NCBI RefSeq assembly: GCF_002021565.1
Contig: NZ_MSZX01000005.1
Coordinates: 62,027 to 126,026, forward strand
DNA: 64,000 nt
Reading direction: 5' to 3'
Source: Paenibacillus selenitireducens
GTDB taxonomy: Bacteria > Bacillota > Bacilli > Paenibacillales > Paenibacillaceae
The notes beneath the pieces are model-generated. The model was given only the letters and a program-made list of their open reading frames with translations. It made no database searches and was not told the DNA's origin. The translations under genes and the position numbers were made by a program. Numbering within the stretch: position 1 is the first letter of the stretch; each line of letters starts with the position of its first letter. Shown one piece after another: positions 22,113 to 32,685 of this stretch.

Positions 22113-25100
22113 TTGACAGAGCTAAACAAGGATGTAGTTGGCGCCAAGATTAACTTGGATGTGACCAAGATCCTTCCAGCGTTTAAAGCAATCGACGAGG
22201 GAGCGAGAGGGAACGCCGCATCGTTTCAATCATTGAATGCTGAATTGGCAATTACACAAAAGAACTTTGCATCCATGGGGAGTGCAGCGGATAAATTCGC
22301 TCTGACTTCCGAAGAGCGTCGCAAAAAGATACTTGCGGAGTCCGAGGCGTTAATCAAGCAAAGATTAGCGCAAACCGAATTAATTAATGCGAAGAAGAAT
22401 CAACTGGATCAAACGAACAATATCGTGGAATCGAAGCTAAAGGCCCAACAAGCCATCGTGAAAAAGCGCGAGGATGCGATTGAGCAACAGGAACGAGAAC
22501 ATCAACTGAAGATGGCGGCTCTTCAACAAAAAACGTCTGCGGCAAGCGGGTTAGACAATCTCATGCAAGCTAAAATAGACCGTCAATTTCAGATTATGAA
22601 AAACGGTGATGCGAAGCTTGAGATGGAAGCAGAGCGACACGCGGCGAAAATGCAGATATTGAATCAATCAGCACTTTCACCGACGAAACAGACGCAACCA
22701 TTAGTGAGTTCAGAAAACATATTTGGTCGCATCGAAAAGTACGCCGAGCATGCTGTTGTATTCCATACAATCACCACTGCAATTAATACAGCTCAACACG
22801 CATTAAAAGAGGGTCTTGTCGGTATTGAAACCAACATGGCCGGGTATGTACAAACGAATGAGCATTACTTTCTGGAATACAATGCTGGAACGAAAGAAAT
22901 GGTCATGAACACGGAAAAGCTCCACGATGAGACGACAAAATTCCTCCATACGGCACATGACTTAGGTTCGGAAATCATGGATGTGACCGAATCCGCTAGA
23001 TTATGGGGTCGAATGTACAAAGATGTTAATGTTGTGCAAGAGCTTGTTCGGCAATCCACGGCGCTATCTACGGTAGATATGGTTGAATTAGAAGCTTCTA
23101 CAAAATCCATGGAATCGGTTATGGCGCAGTATGCTGTTCATATCCAAAATGCTAATGATGCGATGGTTATTGGTAACCGTGTTCTGGACAGTTGGTCAAA
23201 AGTTGCCCATGATACGATGGCACCAGCAAGAGACTTAGGGGCAGCTTTCGAGAGAACGGGTAAAATTGCCGCAGAGACAGGTGTTTCTTTCGACTTCATG
23301 AATGGGCTCATATCGACAGGGATTAGAAATACAGCTCTTTCAGGAGAAAACCTAGGGAACATGTGGAAGACCGTCCTCGGTACCATTCGAACAGAAAAAG
23401 CTGTGAATGAGATTGAACGCTTAGGCGTCAAAACAACCGAGCTGGTTGATGGTACCGAACAATGGAGAAAAGCAGAAGATATCCTGTTAGATCTATCCAC
23501 GAAGGTCATTGATAAAAACTATGATCTCACGCAATCGTATGCAGATATTTCGCGTGGTGTGTACCAGTTCGCAAAATTGGCCGCATCATTGAACGCTGGT
23601 GATATTCTCTTAGGTACTGCAACATCTATTGGTTCGACAGGCAGCACCATGGAGTACCTAAAGGTCCAGATGGATACGATCCAGCGGAAAGCAGCTCAAG
23701 CAAAAGCGTCATTGCTCGAAGTATTTAACAACGCAGGGGACGATGGTCTACGTCGGAGTATTAAAGATGTGCTGGATGTCATCGATCGATTGCTAATTGG
23801 TCTAACAAAGCTTCCGAAAGGCACGCTTGAAGTTGCCGCGGGAATCGGTGGCCTCATTGTTGTAACGAAATCCTTACAAGGGGTTTTGAATCTTACGTCC
23901 GGTGCAATAGCCGCCTTGTCTGCAATCAAATCTAAAAATACGATTGCAACAGTAGCTAATACCGCAGCGACGGTTGCGAATACAACAACCAATCAAGCGA
24001 ATGTCGTTGCTACAGAAGGGGTCATATTGTCCACGGTCTCTAGAACGGCTGCAACGGAAGGCGCGTCACTAGCTCAAACGACCCTTTCCACGACAACCAA
24101 AGGGGCAGCGGTTGCAACAGGGATTTTGACAACGGCTCAAGCGGCATTATCCGTAACCATGGCGGCAGCTACCGCAGGGTTATCTTTAGTTATGGCGGGG
24201 TTGGCCGCATTTGCCTTCATGTCCGGTAAAGCTGAAAAAGCTGAGAGAGATCGGATTCAGGCCATGAAGGATGAGGATTCGGCGAGTCAACAGATGATTA
24301 GCCAATACGAGCGGCAAATCGAGCTATTACCAAAGCTAGTCAATGCTCATGTGTCACTTGAAAACTCATTAAAGAGTGGGACATTCTCGTCCGAGAAACA
24401 AATCCAAGTCAAGAAGCAGTTGGATGAGGTATCTAAAGCCCTTGTTGTAACATTGGGCGAAGAAGGAGCGAAGCAGTTAGATGCTGCGAAGTACACGGAC
24501 GAAGCGGTTCGAATCCAAATTCAAGCCTTGAATGACTTGATCGTGAAGCAGCAAGAGGCGCGTAAAAACGTGCTCTTGGATCAACAAGATGAGATAACGA
24601 AGCAACAGGTTGATAAGCAAAAAGAGCTAAAAAAAGCTTTGAAAGACTTAGAAGATGCACAGAAAACCGCTTACGATCCACAATACGCACTCGTTCAAGT
24701 TCAAGCGATTGAAAAGCTTAGGGAAAAGGTTCAGTCACTCGAAAAAGAAAGTCATAAACTAGATGATGCAATGGCAGGAGTTAGCGTACAAATTGGTCAA
24801 CTTGCCGTGGATAGCATCGATCAGTTCTCGGGTGCGGCCGGGAAGGCGACGGAGAGCGTCAAGGACCAAGAAGATGCGTTGAGCTATTTAAGGGATGAAA
24901 TCAAGGATAACACTTCTGCGATCAGTGAATTGAATCAAGTGTCCCATGATTTATCTAAAGGGCAATCCATGAATGCGGAGTCTGCAACGGAATTAATCCT
25001 TAAATATCCCCAGCTCGCAGACAAGATTTATAAAGTGGCTGATGGTTGGAAGTTTGAGACTGGCGCGGTGGACATCCTTCGCAAAGCGAAGATCCAAAAA

Positions 25101-27125
25101 GCGATTGATGATTTGAAATCCGAGCAAGATTCTCAATTTAATACCAAGGTAGCAACCGATGCTCGGTTGCAGTCTTATGGGATTGAAGCTCAAGCGATTA
25201 AGAGTCTAGCAGACCTCAAAGCTAAATTAAATAGCGCTCGAACTAACGATCTAAGCTCCGGTGACGACTTAAAATACTTCAAACCTGCCTTTAAACAACA
25301 AGGGCTTGGTGTCATGGGAGCGAAAGAAGCCGCTGAATCCGATTTGGATAGCATCCTGAATGAGTATGAAAAGGATATGAAGGCTTATGACGATAAAATC
25401 AAGTCACTTTCTAAGTTATACAATGATCCGAAGTTTGGTGTTTCTAAAGACAGTTCCAAAGAAAAATCCAAAAGCAAAAAGGATGATCCGTTAGCGAAGG
25501 CGTTTGATGCTTCGTCGAAATATATAGAACATCAAAAGGCGATTGGTAAGTTGAATACCAGTCAAGAATTAACAGCGTGGCAGCGCGTCCAGTCCCAATA
25601 TGCTCAAGGGACCGAACAGCGCATGAAAGCAGATGAGAAAGTCTATGCCTTGAAGAAAACTCTATCGGATGAAGCGCAAAAGAAAGAGAAAGAAGCCTAT
25701 AACGCTTCGATAAATTGGATTTCGCATCAAAAAGGAATCCGTGAGGTCTCAGCAGCGCAAGAGCTTGATATGTTGTTGCGTGTCCAATCACGATATAAAG
25801 TTGGTTCGGAAGAACGAATGCAGCTTGACGAGAAAGTTTATGCTGCTCGTAAGGCGAAGGACCAGGAGTATTTCGCTGACTTTCAAAGGCAGCTCTCGCA
25901 CAAGAAAGCGATGGAACAAATAAGCACCGAGGATGAAATCAAAGCTTGGATCAAGATACAGGGGATGTACAAAGAAGGCACAGACCAACGGATGCAAGCC
26001 GATGAACAGTTATATACCTTGAAAAAGAAATTGCTTGATGATGAACAAAAAGCCGTGGGCGACTACACGAAGACCACTAAAACGATCTTAGATCAATCGA
26101 AGAACGACGCCATTAAGCGCATTGAAGAAGAACGTGACGCATTTCTTGCATCCCAGGATTTGAAAATCAAAGCTATCGACGATGAAATTAAGAAGATGGA
26201 CGAAGCTAATAACATCGATGATTATGAACGTGCCTTAGCGGAGAAGAAAGCAAGGCTCGAACTATTGCAATCCGCTGTTGGTCCGGAAGGAATCAAGGAA
26301 CGCGAACAAGTCCAAAAAGATATCGAGGAAATGGAGCGTAAACACCAACGAGAGCAAGCGAAGAAAAGTCTCGAAGACCAGAAACAGCAATTACAGGATG
26401 AGAAAACGCAGAAGGAGAATGATTATAACGATCAGATCCAGAAAACGAAAGAACATTATGATCAATTATCCAATGCGTTCGATACCTTCTCGTCACAAAT
26501 TGAGTTTAAAGCCGAAGACTTGAAACAACTTCAAATCTTGAAGGAGTCTGAGAAGAATGAAGAGATCCTTAAACAACTGGATCAATTCATCTTGGATTAT
26601 CAAGCAAGAATGGGCAAAATTAGTTCCGTATCGGCTTCCATTTCTCAAAGAGAGCTAGATTTACAAGAATACAATAGCAACAAAGACGCCTTCGATGCTG
26701 CAAAGGCTCGGGGTGATCAAGCGGAGATGGCGCGCTTATCGTCAAGGAATCAACAAATTCGTGATCAGTATGGCATAAAACAGGATACAGGTAAGCTTCA
26801 ACACTTCAAAAATGGCGGCTTGGTACAAGGTCAGCGTGGGGAAGCTGTTCCGGTCGTTGCTCATGCAGGAGAAATGTTCCTGAATGAATCGCAACAGGGG
26901 GTGCTATTCAAACTATTGAATTTCAACTTTCCACAATTAAGCTTCTCGATGCCGCAGTTCTCCATGAATTCAGGTAGCGGCCAATCTGTAACCAATTATA
27001 ATTATTATTCTGTTTCATCGGGTGATGTGCATATCTCTGATGATTCTACAGCCCGAACATTCTGGTCGGAAAAAGATAATCTTGTGCGGAGGATGCAATC
27101 CAAGGGAGGGAAAAGGAAAGCATGA
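22113..27125 (+). CDS. Tail tape measure protein
   Basis: 1,670 aa from TTG 22113. N-terminal coiled coils (1-200), a conserved tape-measure region (about 210-560), an Ala/Gly-rich hydrophobic stretch (about 570-710, AAATAGLSLVMAGLAAFAFM), then long coiled coils. Three tandem repeats of about 60 residues (about 1135-1310) share HQK...TEQRMKADEKVYALKK-type cores. It sets tail length; at the usual 1.5 Angstrom per residue, about 250 nm. It overlaps the Dit gene by 4 bp. No C-terminal peptidase motif seen. Confidence 0.93.
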   Translation: MTELNKDVVGAKINLDVTKILPAFKAIDEGARGNAASFQSLNAELAITQKNFASMGSAADKFALTSEERRKKILAESEALIKQRLAQTELINAKKNQLDQTNNIVESKLKAQQAIVKKREDAIEQQEREHQLKMAALQQKTSAASGLDNLMQAKIDRQFQIMKNGDAKLEMEAERHAAKMQILNQSALSPTKQTQPLVSSENIFGRIEKYAEHAVVFHTITTAINTAQHALKEGLVGIETNMAGYVQTNEHYFLEYNAGTKEMVMNTEKLHDETTKFLHTAHDLGSEIMDVTESARLWGRMYKDVNVVQELVRQSTALSTVDMVELEASTKSMESVMAQYAVHIQNANDAMVIGNRVLDSWSKVAHDTMAPARDLGAAFERTGKIAAETGVSFDFMNGLISTGIRNTALSGENLGNMWKTVLGTIRTEKAVNEIERLGVKTTELVDGTEQWRKAEDILLDLSTKVIDKNYDLTQSYADISRGVYQFAKLAASLNAGDILLGTATSIGSTGSTMEYLKVQMDTIQRKAAQAKASLLEVFNNAGDDGLRRSIKDVLDVIDRLLIGLTKLPKGTLEVAAGIGGLIVVTKSLQGVLNLTSGAIAALSAIKSKNTIATVANTAATVANTTTNQANVVATEGVILSTVSRTAATEGASLAQTTLSTTTKGAAVATGILTTAQAALSVTMAAATAGLSLVMAGLAAFAFMSGKAEKAERDRIQAMKDEDSASQQMISQYERQIELLPKLVNAHVSLENSLKSGTFSSEKQIQVKKQLDEVSKALVVTLGEEGAKQLDAAKYTDEAVRIQIQALNDLIVKQQEARKNVLLDQQDEITKQQVDKQKELKKALKDLEDAQKTAYDPQYALVQVQAIEKLREKVQSLEKESHKLDDAMAGVSVQIGQLAVDSIDQFSGAAGKATESVKDQEDALSYLRDEIKDNTSAISELNQVSHDLSKGQSMNAESATELILKYPQLADKIYKVADGWKFETGAVDILRKAKIQKAIDDLKSEQDSQFNTKVATDARLQSYGIEAQAIKSLADLKAKLNSARTNDLSSGDDLKYFKPAFKQQGLGVMGAKEAAESDLDSILNEYEKDMKAYDDKIKSLSKLYNDPKFGVSKDSSKEKSKSKKDDPLAKAFDASSKYIEHQKAIGKLNTSQELTAWQRVQSQYAQGTEQRMKADEKVYALKKTLSDEAQKKEKEAYNASINWISHQKGIREVSAAQELDMLLRVQSRYKVGSEERMQLDEKVYAARKAKDQEYFADFQRQLSHKKAMEQISTEDEIKAWIKIQGMYKEGTDQRMQADEQLYTLKKKLLDDEQKAVGDYTKTTKTILDQSKNDAIKRIEEERDAFLASQDLKIKAIDDEIKKMDEANNIDDYERALAEKKARLELLQSAVGPEGIKEREQVQKDIEEMERKHQREQAKKSLEDQKQQLQDEKTQKENDYNDQIQKTKEHYDQLSNAFDTFSSQIEFKAEDLKQLQILKESEKNEEILKQLDQFILDYQARMGKISSVSASISQRELDLQEYNSNKDAFDAAKARGDQAEMARLSSRNQQIRDQYGIKQDTGKLQHFKNGGLVQGQRGEAVPVVAHAGEMFLNESQQGVLFKLLNFNFPQLSFSMPQFSMNSGSGQSVTNYNYYSVSSGDVHISDDSTARTFWSEKDNLVRRMQSKGGKRKA

Positions 27126-27676
27126 TTGAAGCAACAGTGAATGGTGTTTCGTTCAAATCCATTGGACTAGGGTTAAAGAGTCATAATATATCAGTCCTCC
27201 CGCCAACGAAAGACAATACGATCGAAATTGCCGAGATGGACGGTGAGATCGATTTCGGCAGTACGTATGGACCAAGAACATTCGACTTAGAGTGTATTGT
27301 TATGGCTGATGATCCGACTATAGATTACCATCGCAGAGTCGCCCAAGTGGCGGCTCTTTTTAATATCAAAAAAGGCGATATCGTATTCACTTTTTCGGAT
27401 TTGCAAGGAAGGAAATATGTTGGTAGATACGCGGGGACGATGCCCATTGAAAAGTTGATTTTCGACGGTGAGGTAACTATCCCCATAAAAATGTCGAATC
27501 CATATCCTGAGAGCGATGAAGTTATAAATGAAAAGACTTTGTATCAATCCGGTGATATGATCAACGCCTTTTCGGATGGTGGTGTCAGTACAAGCCCTAT
27601 GATTGTCTTGACCAACACGGGAACCACGACCATTCAACGATTTAAGTTAACACATGAATATCTAATTGAGGGGTGA
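27122..27676 (+). CDS. Distal tail protein (Dit-like)
   Basis: 184 aa. N-terminal Dit belt-domain pattern: ATVNGVSFKSIGLGLKS, then IEIAEMDGEIDFGSTYGPRTFDLEC, LFNIKKGDIVFTFSD and GRYAGTMPIEKL. Only the N-terminal domain is present; a C-terminal beta-sandwich (galectin-like) domain, as found in longer Dit proteins, may be supplied by the 254-aa protein at 31913. Dit forms the hub between tail tube and baseplate. Confidence 0.82.
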   Translation: MIEATVNGVSFKSIGLGLKSHNISVLPPTKDNTIEIAEMDGEIDFGSTYGPRTFDLECIVMADDPTIDYHRRVAQVAALFNIKKGDIVFTFSDLQGRKYVGRYAGTMPIEKLIFDGEVTIPIKMSNPYPESDEVINEKTLYQSGDMINAFSDGGVSTSPMIVLTNTGTTTIQRFKLTHEYLIEG

Positions 27677-27681
27677 ATGTT

Positions 27682-28077
27682 TTGAATATTTCTAATTTTT
27701 TAGCTACTTCCTTATTAAACCAAGTTTTTCGTAATACAAACTATGCGCGTCCAACTACGGTATATGTGGCGCTATATACATCTAATCCAACGGCAGCAGA
27801 TACAGGGGCAGAAGTTTCAACAGGGGCATATAAGCGAATGGCGATAACCTTAGGGGCTCCAGTCATTGAGAATAGTAAACAAACAATCAAGAACAGTGCG
27901 GACGTTGCATGGAGCGTTGCAACTGCCGATTGGGGGCTTGTTTCACATATCGGAATTCGTGACGCATTAACCGGAGGGAATTTGCTTTACTTTGGTTCGC
28001 TCGATACACCACGAAGTATTTTGGTAAATGATGTGTTCAAATTGCTCACAGGGTCCGTAGTATTAACATTAAGTTAA
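27682..28077 (+). CDS. Phage tail fibre-associated protein
   Basis: 131 aa from TTG 27682, with GAGGGGTGA upstream (GTG 27673 is an alternative). The VYVALYTSNPTAADTGAEVS block followed by KRMAITLGAP and SHIGIRDALTGGNLLYFGSL is a pattern seen in baseplate and fibre-associated proteins of Gram-positive phages. Precise role unknown. Confidence 0.6.
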   Translation: MNISNFLATSLLNQVFRNTNYARPTTVYVALYTSNPTAADTGAEVSTGAYKRMAITLGAPVIENSKQTIKNSADVAWSVATADWGLVSHIGIRDALTGGNLLYFGSLDTPRSILVNDVFKLLTGSVVLTLS

Positions 28078-28090
28078 GGAGGTATGAACA

Positions 28091-31000
28091 TTGCAAACAA
28101 TGTATCCTGCCGCGGTAAACAGCCGACAATCTGAGCTGTCTGCCGCAATAACAGCAGCACAAACAACGATTCCGGTTATAGATATTTCCGTCATTCCCGT
28201 GGCCCCCAATCTACTAACGATTGGGACCGACGAATCAGCAGAGACAATTTTATATACGGGAATCAACGGAAATACGTTAACCGGAGTTACAAGGGGCGTT
28301 CAGGGAACGGCAAAATCTTGGGCAATCGGTACTAAATTAGCTCGATATTTCACCGCTTACGATCATGATACATTCAAAGCGAACATTGATGAGATTTCGA
28401 AACAAATAAATGAGGTCATATTAAAGAAGACCCTCGGACCAGGCGCTAACATCATCAATGCAGATCAAGCTAGTGCATTAGATTTAACTGTATATGGGTC
28501 GTCACGGACGAACTTACTTGGGGATTTGGGTAACTTTGAAAAAGATAGTAACGGGGACGGTCTTGCAGATGGTCTTGCTGCTTCTGGTGGAGTCAGATCT
28601 CTGGAACAGAGTGAAAAATACGGCCTAAAAGCACAAAGAATTACTTCCTTGGCAAGTGACACAGGAGCATCTAGGTATGTTGTGTTTACAGGTATACCAA
28701 TGCAAGCAGGAAAGTATTATATTTTCATTGCCGATGTAGTAACTGATGGAATAGCATCAGCGAAAATGGGTGTGTATCGCGATGGTTCGGCTGCTCCAAA
28801 CTATATAGGTGAAACGCCTGTAAGTTACGCAAGTAAAACACATTATATTAAGCACAACCCAACAAGTGATACTCCAGATGCGCGAATTTTTATGTATAAC
28901 GCTATAACAGTAGGTCAATTAGGATGGACTCAATGGGATGGAGCAGGAATCTATGAAGTAGACAAGATTCTGTATGATCGAATTGGTGTAGATATAACTG
29001 AGGCGAACATACGAGATTATTTACCTCATGTAGATGGACGTAAGCCTGTACAGGGTGTTGTGCTTACTAAGCAAGGTAAAAACCTAGTACCACCACTCCG
29101 ACCAGACGTTTCATTCCCTGGTGTTAGTTCTTCAATTATCGGATCGTACGAAATGACGATTACAACTACAGCACCTAGTCAGGACAACATTGTTTATAGA
29201 GATATTCCTGCATTGCCAAATACCGAGTATTCAATGAGCTATGAGGAGAAGATCGGTTGGGCCTCGGTCCGGTGTATTGACGCAAATGGTAATGAGCTTG
29301 GCGCCCAAGGCGTGGGTAGATTTGATATTATCAATAACGTAAATTCTATTAAGTTCACATCTCCACCAGGAACGAAGACTATTAGATTATGGCAAGGAAA
29401 TTACTCTTCCCCAGCAGGGACTTACAAGTTCAAAAATCCAATGTTATGTATTGGTTCATCTACATCATTCGAACCACGCGAAGATCAACGCGTCCTCTTG
29501 CCTGTATCACTTTGCGAAGTCGGAGGGGTACGTGATGAAGTAACCGTAAGAGGGGTAGATGCGACGCTAACCAAAAGAATTGAAAGGGTAATGTTAGATA
29601 CAAGCCTTACTTATGTGGTATACAAAAACCATAATGGTCGGAAGTTGATGACTATATCAGTACCCAACTCATTTTCAGATATTTCGGGTTCAAATGATAT
29701 TCCAGATACTAGCACTAGGCAAGGAACTGTATTCATAAACCAAGTGGGATTCCCTTTGGTGGTTGCACCTTTAAAAAGCTTAATCGATGCAGTTGATTCC
29801 AATAGTTTTGATAACTGTTATACGATCGATGATAGAAGGTTATTTGTCCTTTTAAGCAATGATGAAACAGGGTTCAACTTTACAGGATCTCCAACATCAG
29901 ATGAGATGAGAGCTTATTATCTAGGTTGGATAATGTGTAGTGCAGACGGATCGAAGTATGTGACTGGAACCAAGTATTGGAAAAGGAAATCTGATGGAGG
30001 AGGAATTACATCTAACTTACCGATAAGCAGCTATCCCGGCGGTGATGGTTTCCAAGTTAATTATCAGCTTGCTACACCTGTAATTAGCAAAGTAACCGAT
30101 GCAGATGGGTCTATATCCTTACTCGCTGGCGGTAACATGATGACGGTTGAGTCGGGTGTTGTAATTCGTGAAGAAATTACTTTTATGGATGGAAAAGACG
30201 GTTATTATTACAGCAACTCCACTGCCCCAGCGGAATATTCAGCGACTAAATTTAAGAATAGGGTTAAAAAGATTGTCAGAATAGATGAGGGTATCAAAAC
30301 GGGCATTCCATTTGAGTTATCTACAAACAGCGCAAACGGTTTAGAGAGACCTAAATTAAAGGCGGTAGCTTATAACTCTAAGGCTCAGTATTTTGCGTCT
30401 TATCTGACTCTAGATAACTACGCTTATTCTTCCAACGTTACGCAGACAGATGTGCAGTATAAAGCAGGTCTTAACGGTACTGTATCGGATAACGTCAATA
30501 ATATCGCACGGCTGACCACCGAGAATGATGCGCAGAACTACGCTGATACGTACATCCAAGCCATGACGGAGAATAACGCCAAGGACATCAAGGATCATAA
30601 GTCCAGCGCATCAGCGCATGATGCAACGGCAATTGTCGTCAACGATCCCGACTTTACCGATAAAACCGTGCTAGGGGTGCTTAAGTATTTAAAGTCGCTT
30701 GCCAATAACCTCAAGAGTAAGGTTGCAGGGGCTATTGGCGCACCGCTTGCTGCAACCGATACAGCGGAGCAAATGGAAACGAAGATTAAAGATTTAAAGA
30801 CGACGTTTGCCGCAAATCTGACAGCTAAGAGAATTACAGCAAGTGCAACTGAAACTCTAAAAAGCTTAATAGACAAGGTTAGCAGCATTGTACTTGGTTC
30901 TGGAGATGCTGTTGCATCCGATCTAAGAGCAGGTAAAACAGCTACAAACAATACTGGTGTTCAATTTACAGGTACTCTAGCTGTACAATCTACTACAGCT

Positions 31001-31768
31001 CAAACGGTTACGCCAACCGCTACTGATATTGTAAAAGGTGCAGGTATTTATGATGGAGTCATTACCGTGAAAGGTGTTCCAGTAGATAGTAGTAAGGTTT
31101 TAGTTGGTACGACAATAGCTGGGCAAGCTGGGGAGATGCCAAACCTTACAGGTACAAGAAACGCAACAGGCGTTGCTAAATGGCCTGACGGTGCTTTAGC
31201 TGTATATCCTGAAAAAGGATACCAAAAAGGAGGTGTTGGCGACGGAGAACTTAAAGTGTCCATTGCTCAGATGCAGTCAATTAATCCCTACCTTAAACCT
31301 CAATATATTGCGCAAGGCGCTGATGTTTTCGGAGTTGTAGGGACGTACACGAATGACGGGACGCTTACTGACCCTGACGATCTGGACGTTAACCGCTCAG
31401 CGTACTCAAAGGGCGTCAAGATATCTGGTAAGTCTAGTAGATCAGGTAGAACAGAGTTTGTGACGATACCTCCGAACCACGTACTAGGACCAAATCAGTC
31501 GATTTCGCTACCTTTTCCTACTAAGCAAGTGGTATCTAGAATCGCAACTTTCATTGCTAGGGTTAGGCTGAGAGACGCTAATGGTGCAGGTCACGTAGTG
31601 TATCTTGTGAACACGCAAGAGGGTGTATCACTTAACATCGGTACAAGTAACTACGCTATGGTATCGCTAGGAATTGACCAGACAGCAAAGACTGTGACGA
31701 TAACCAATAACGCTAACTATGCCAGCACAACGCTCATAGATGGGGAAATAATGTATCTAATGATCTAA
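28091..31768 (+). CDS. Large tail fibre / receptor-binding protein
   Basis: 1,225 aa from TTG 28091 with AAGGAGGTATG upstream. The N-terminal 100 residues (ETILYTGINGNTLTGVTRGV) are a common fibre attachment motif. The middle has two probable beta-sandwich, carbohydrate-binding-like domains (about 160-310 and 340-470, each ending in a KNPMLCIGSSTSFEP-type strand). About 800-900 is a repetitive fibre shaft with KDHKSSASAHDAT, and the rest is beta-repeat and a C-terminal head domain. Likely determines host binding. Domain limits are approximate. Confidence 0.75.
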   Translation: MQTMYPAAVNSRQSELSAAITAAQTTIPVIDISVIPVAPNLLTIGTDESAETILYTGINGNTLTGVTRGVQGTAKSWAIGTKLARYFTAYDHDTFKANIDEISKQINEVILKKTLGPGANIINADQASALDLTVYGSSRTNLLGDLGNFEKDSNGDGLADGLAASGGVRSLEQSEKYGLKAQRITSLASDTGASRYVVFTGIPMQAGKYYIFIADVVTDGIASAKMGVYRDGSAAPNYIGETPVSYASKTHYIKHNPTSDTPDARIFMYNAITVGQLGWTQWDGAGIYEVDKILYDRIGVDITEANIRDYLPHVDGRKPVQGVVLTKQGKNLVPPLRPDVSFPGVSSSIIGSYEMTITTTAPSQDNIVYRDIPALPNTEYSMSYEEKIGWASVRCIDANGNELGAQGVGRFDIINNVNSIKFTSPPGTKTIRLWQGNYSSPAGTYKFKNPMLCIGSSTSFEPREDQRVLLPVSLCEVGGVRDEVTVRGVDATLTKRIERVMLDTSLTYVVYKNHNGRKLMTISVPNSFSDISGSNDIPDTSTRQGTVFINQVGFPLVVAPLKSLIDAVDSNSFDNCYTIDDRRLFVLLSNDETGFNFTGSPTSDEMRAYYLGWIMCSADGSKYVTGTKYWKRKSDGGGITSNLPISSYPGGDGFQVNYQLATPVISKVTDADGSISLLAGGNMMTVESGVVIREEITFMDGKDGYYYSNSTAPAEYSATKFKNRVKKIVRIDEGIKTGIPFELSTNSANGLERPKLKAVAYNSKAQYFASYLTLDNYAYSSNVTQTDVQYKAGLNGTVSDNVNNIARLTTENDAQNYADTYIQAMTENNAKDIKDHKSSASAHDATAIVVNDPDFTDKTVLGVLKYLKSLANNLKSKVAGAIGAPLAATDTAEQMETKIKDLKTTFAANLTAKRITASATETLKSLIDKVSSIVLGSGDAVASDLRAGKTATNNTGVQFTGTLAVQSTTAQTVTPTATDIVKGAGIYDGVITVKGVPVDSSKVLVGTTIAGQAGEMPNLTGTRNATGVAKWPDGALAVYPEKGYQKGGVGDGELKVSIAQMQSINPYLKPQYIAQGADVFGVVGTYTNDGTLTDPDDLDVNRSAYSKGVKISGKSSRSGRTEFVTIPPNHVLGPNQSISLPFPTKQVVSRIATFIARVRLRDANGAGHVVYLVNTQEGVSLNIGTSNYAMVSLGIDQTAKTVTITNNANYASTTLIDGEIMYLMI

Positions 31769-31778
31769 GGAGGAATCA

Positions 31779-31832
31779 ATGTTAGCCAAGGATCTCCTTA
31801 CGTACGTCAAGAGTGGAGTCGTATCAGAATAA
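31779..31832 (+). CDS. Possible 17-residue peptide
   Basis: ATG 31779 with AAGGAGGAATCA upstream encodes MLAKDLLTYVKSGVVSE and a stop, directly followed by a terminator. May be a remnant of an XkdX-type small protein (helix then VSE) or a real peptide. Too short to be sure. Confidence 0.3.
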   Translation: MLAKDLLTYVKSGVVSE

Positions 31833-31862
31833 AGCGCCGCCGATATGGTAGGCGCTATTATT
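31833..31862 (+). terminator. Terminator after the fibre gene
   Basis: AGCGCC (31833-31838) / GGCGCT (31851-31856), then ATTATTAT. Confidence 0.5.
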
Positions 31863-31912
31863 ATGCCCTCGGAAGTCCGGGAGCTTAATTATTAAGAATG
31901 AGGTATAAGAGC

Positions 31913-32674
31913 ATGTTCAATAGAGCGTCATTCAATCGTATGGGATTCAATCGTCAGATGACGGTGTTCGTTTTTGGGAGTGCGACAATTAATGTTAATG
32001 GCGATATCGCGGCGTTAGCCAATGCAGACATGACGGGAATTTCCAACATGTCTGCGGAAGGAACTGCTTCATTTGACTTCATCCGGGAACGCTCTTCTCA
32101 AGTCAAAATGCATGCAGAAGGCGATTTAAAGTCAGACTTCATCCGCGAAATATCTTCTACTTCAATGCTAGAGGCCGACGGAAGTATGAAAGCTTATTTC
32201 ATTCGAGAAATATCCGATTCTGCTTTACTACAAGGTGAAGGCAGTATAAGAGTTACAGCATCTTTAGAAAGTACGGGTAAGGCGAGGATGGATGGGGATG
32301 GAACGCTACGAGCGAATTTTATACGCGAAATCGCCTTTACCGCGAAGTTAGAAGCGTATGGAGAATTGAAAGCTGATTTTATCCGTGAAATAACTCGTAA
32401 GGCTCTATTAAATGGGATTGGTGGCCTGATAGCTAACGGAAGTCACTATCATATCGAGACGATTGATTTTATAGGACCTTTCAAACCCGGGGATCGCATT
32501 GAGATAGATTCAAAGAAATATGAGATTAAGCATAACGGCGTTAACGCATTCCCACAGATGCAAGGTGATTTCTTTGATTTATCCCCTGGGACAAACCCAA
32601 TCATGTACACTGATCCCGAAACATCTCGCCAAGTCCTTATACGGGTAACGCACAAGGATAAATACTTGTATTAA
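31913..32674 (+). CDS. Tail protein with six 20-residue FIREI repeats
   Basis: 253 aa from ATG 31913 (GAGGTA upstream; ATG 31898 is a weaker alternative). Six 20-residue units run head to tail from about residue 55, beginning (D/Y/N)FIRE(I/R) and containing a (E/D)G core; the fourth is degenerate (TASLESTG). The C-terminal 80 residues (IDFIGPFKPGDRIEIDS, SPGTNPIMYTDPE) look like the C-terminal domain of Dit proteins, suggesting it completes or stacks on the baseplate hub. Confidence 0.65.
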   Translation: MFNRASFNRMGFNRQMTVFVFGSATINVNGDIAALANADMTGISNMSAEGTASFDFIRERSSQVKMHAEGDLKSDFIREISSTSMLEADGSMKAYFIREISDSALLQGEGSIRVTASLESTGKARMDGDGTLRANFIREIAFTAKLEAYGELKADFIREITRKALLNGIGGLIANGSHYHIETIDFIGPFKPGDRIEIDSKKYEIKHNGVNAFPQMQGDFFDLSPGTNPIMYTDPETSRQVLIRVTHKDKYLY

Positions 32675-32685
32675 GGAGGTGCTAA

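Noticed and set aside
24120-24240. Holin-like membrane protein within the tape measure
   Set aside because: The hydrophobic Ala/Gly-rich stretch is normal for tape measure proteins and lies in one continuous frame.
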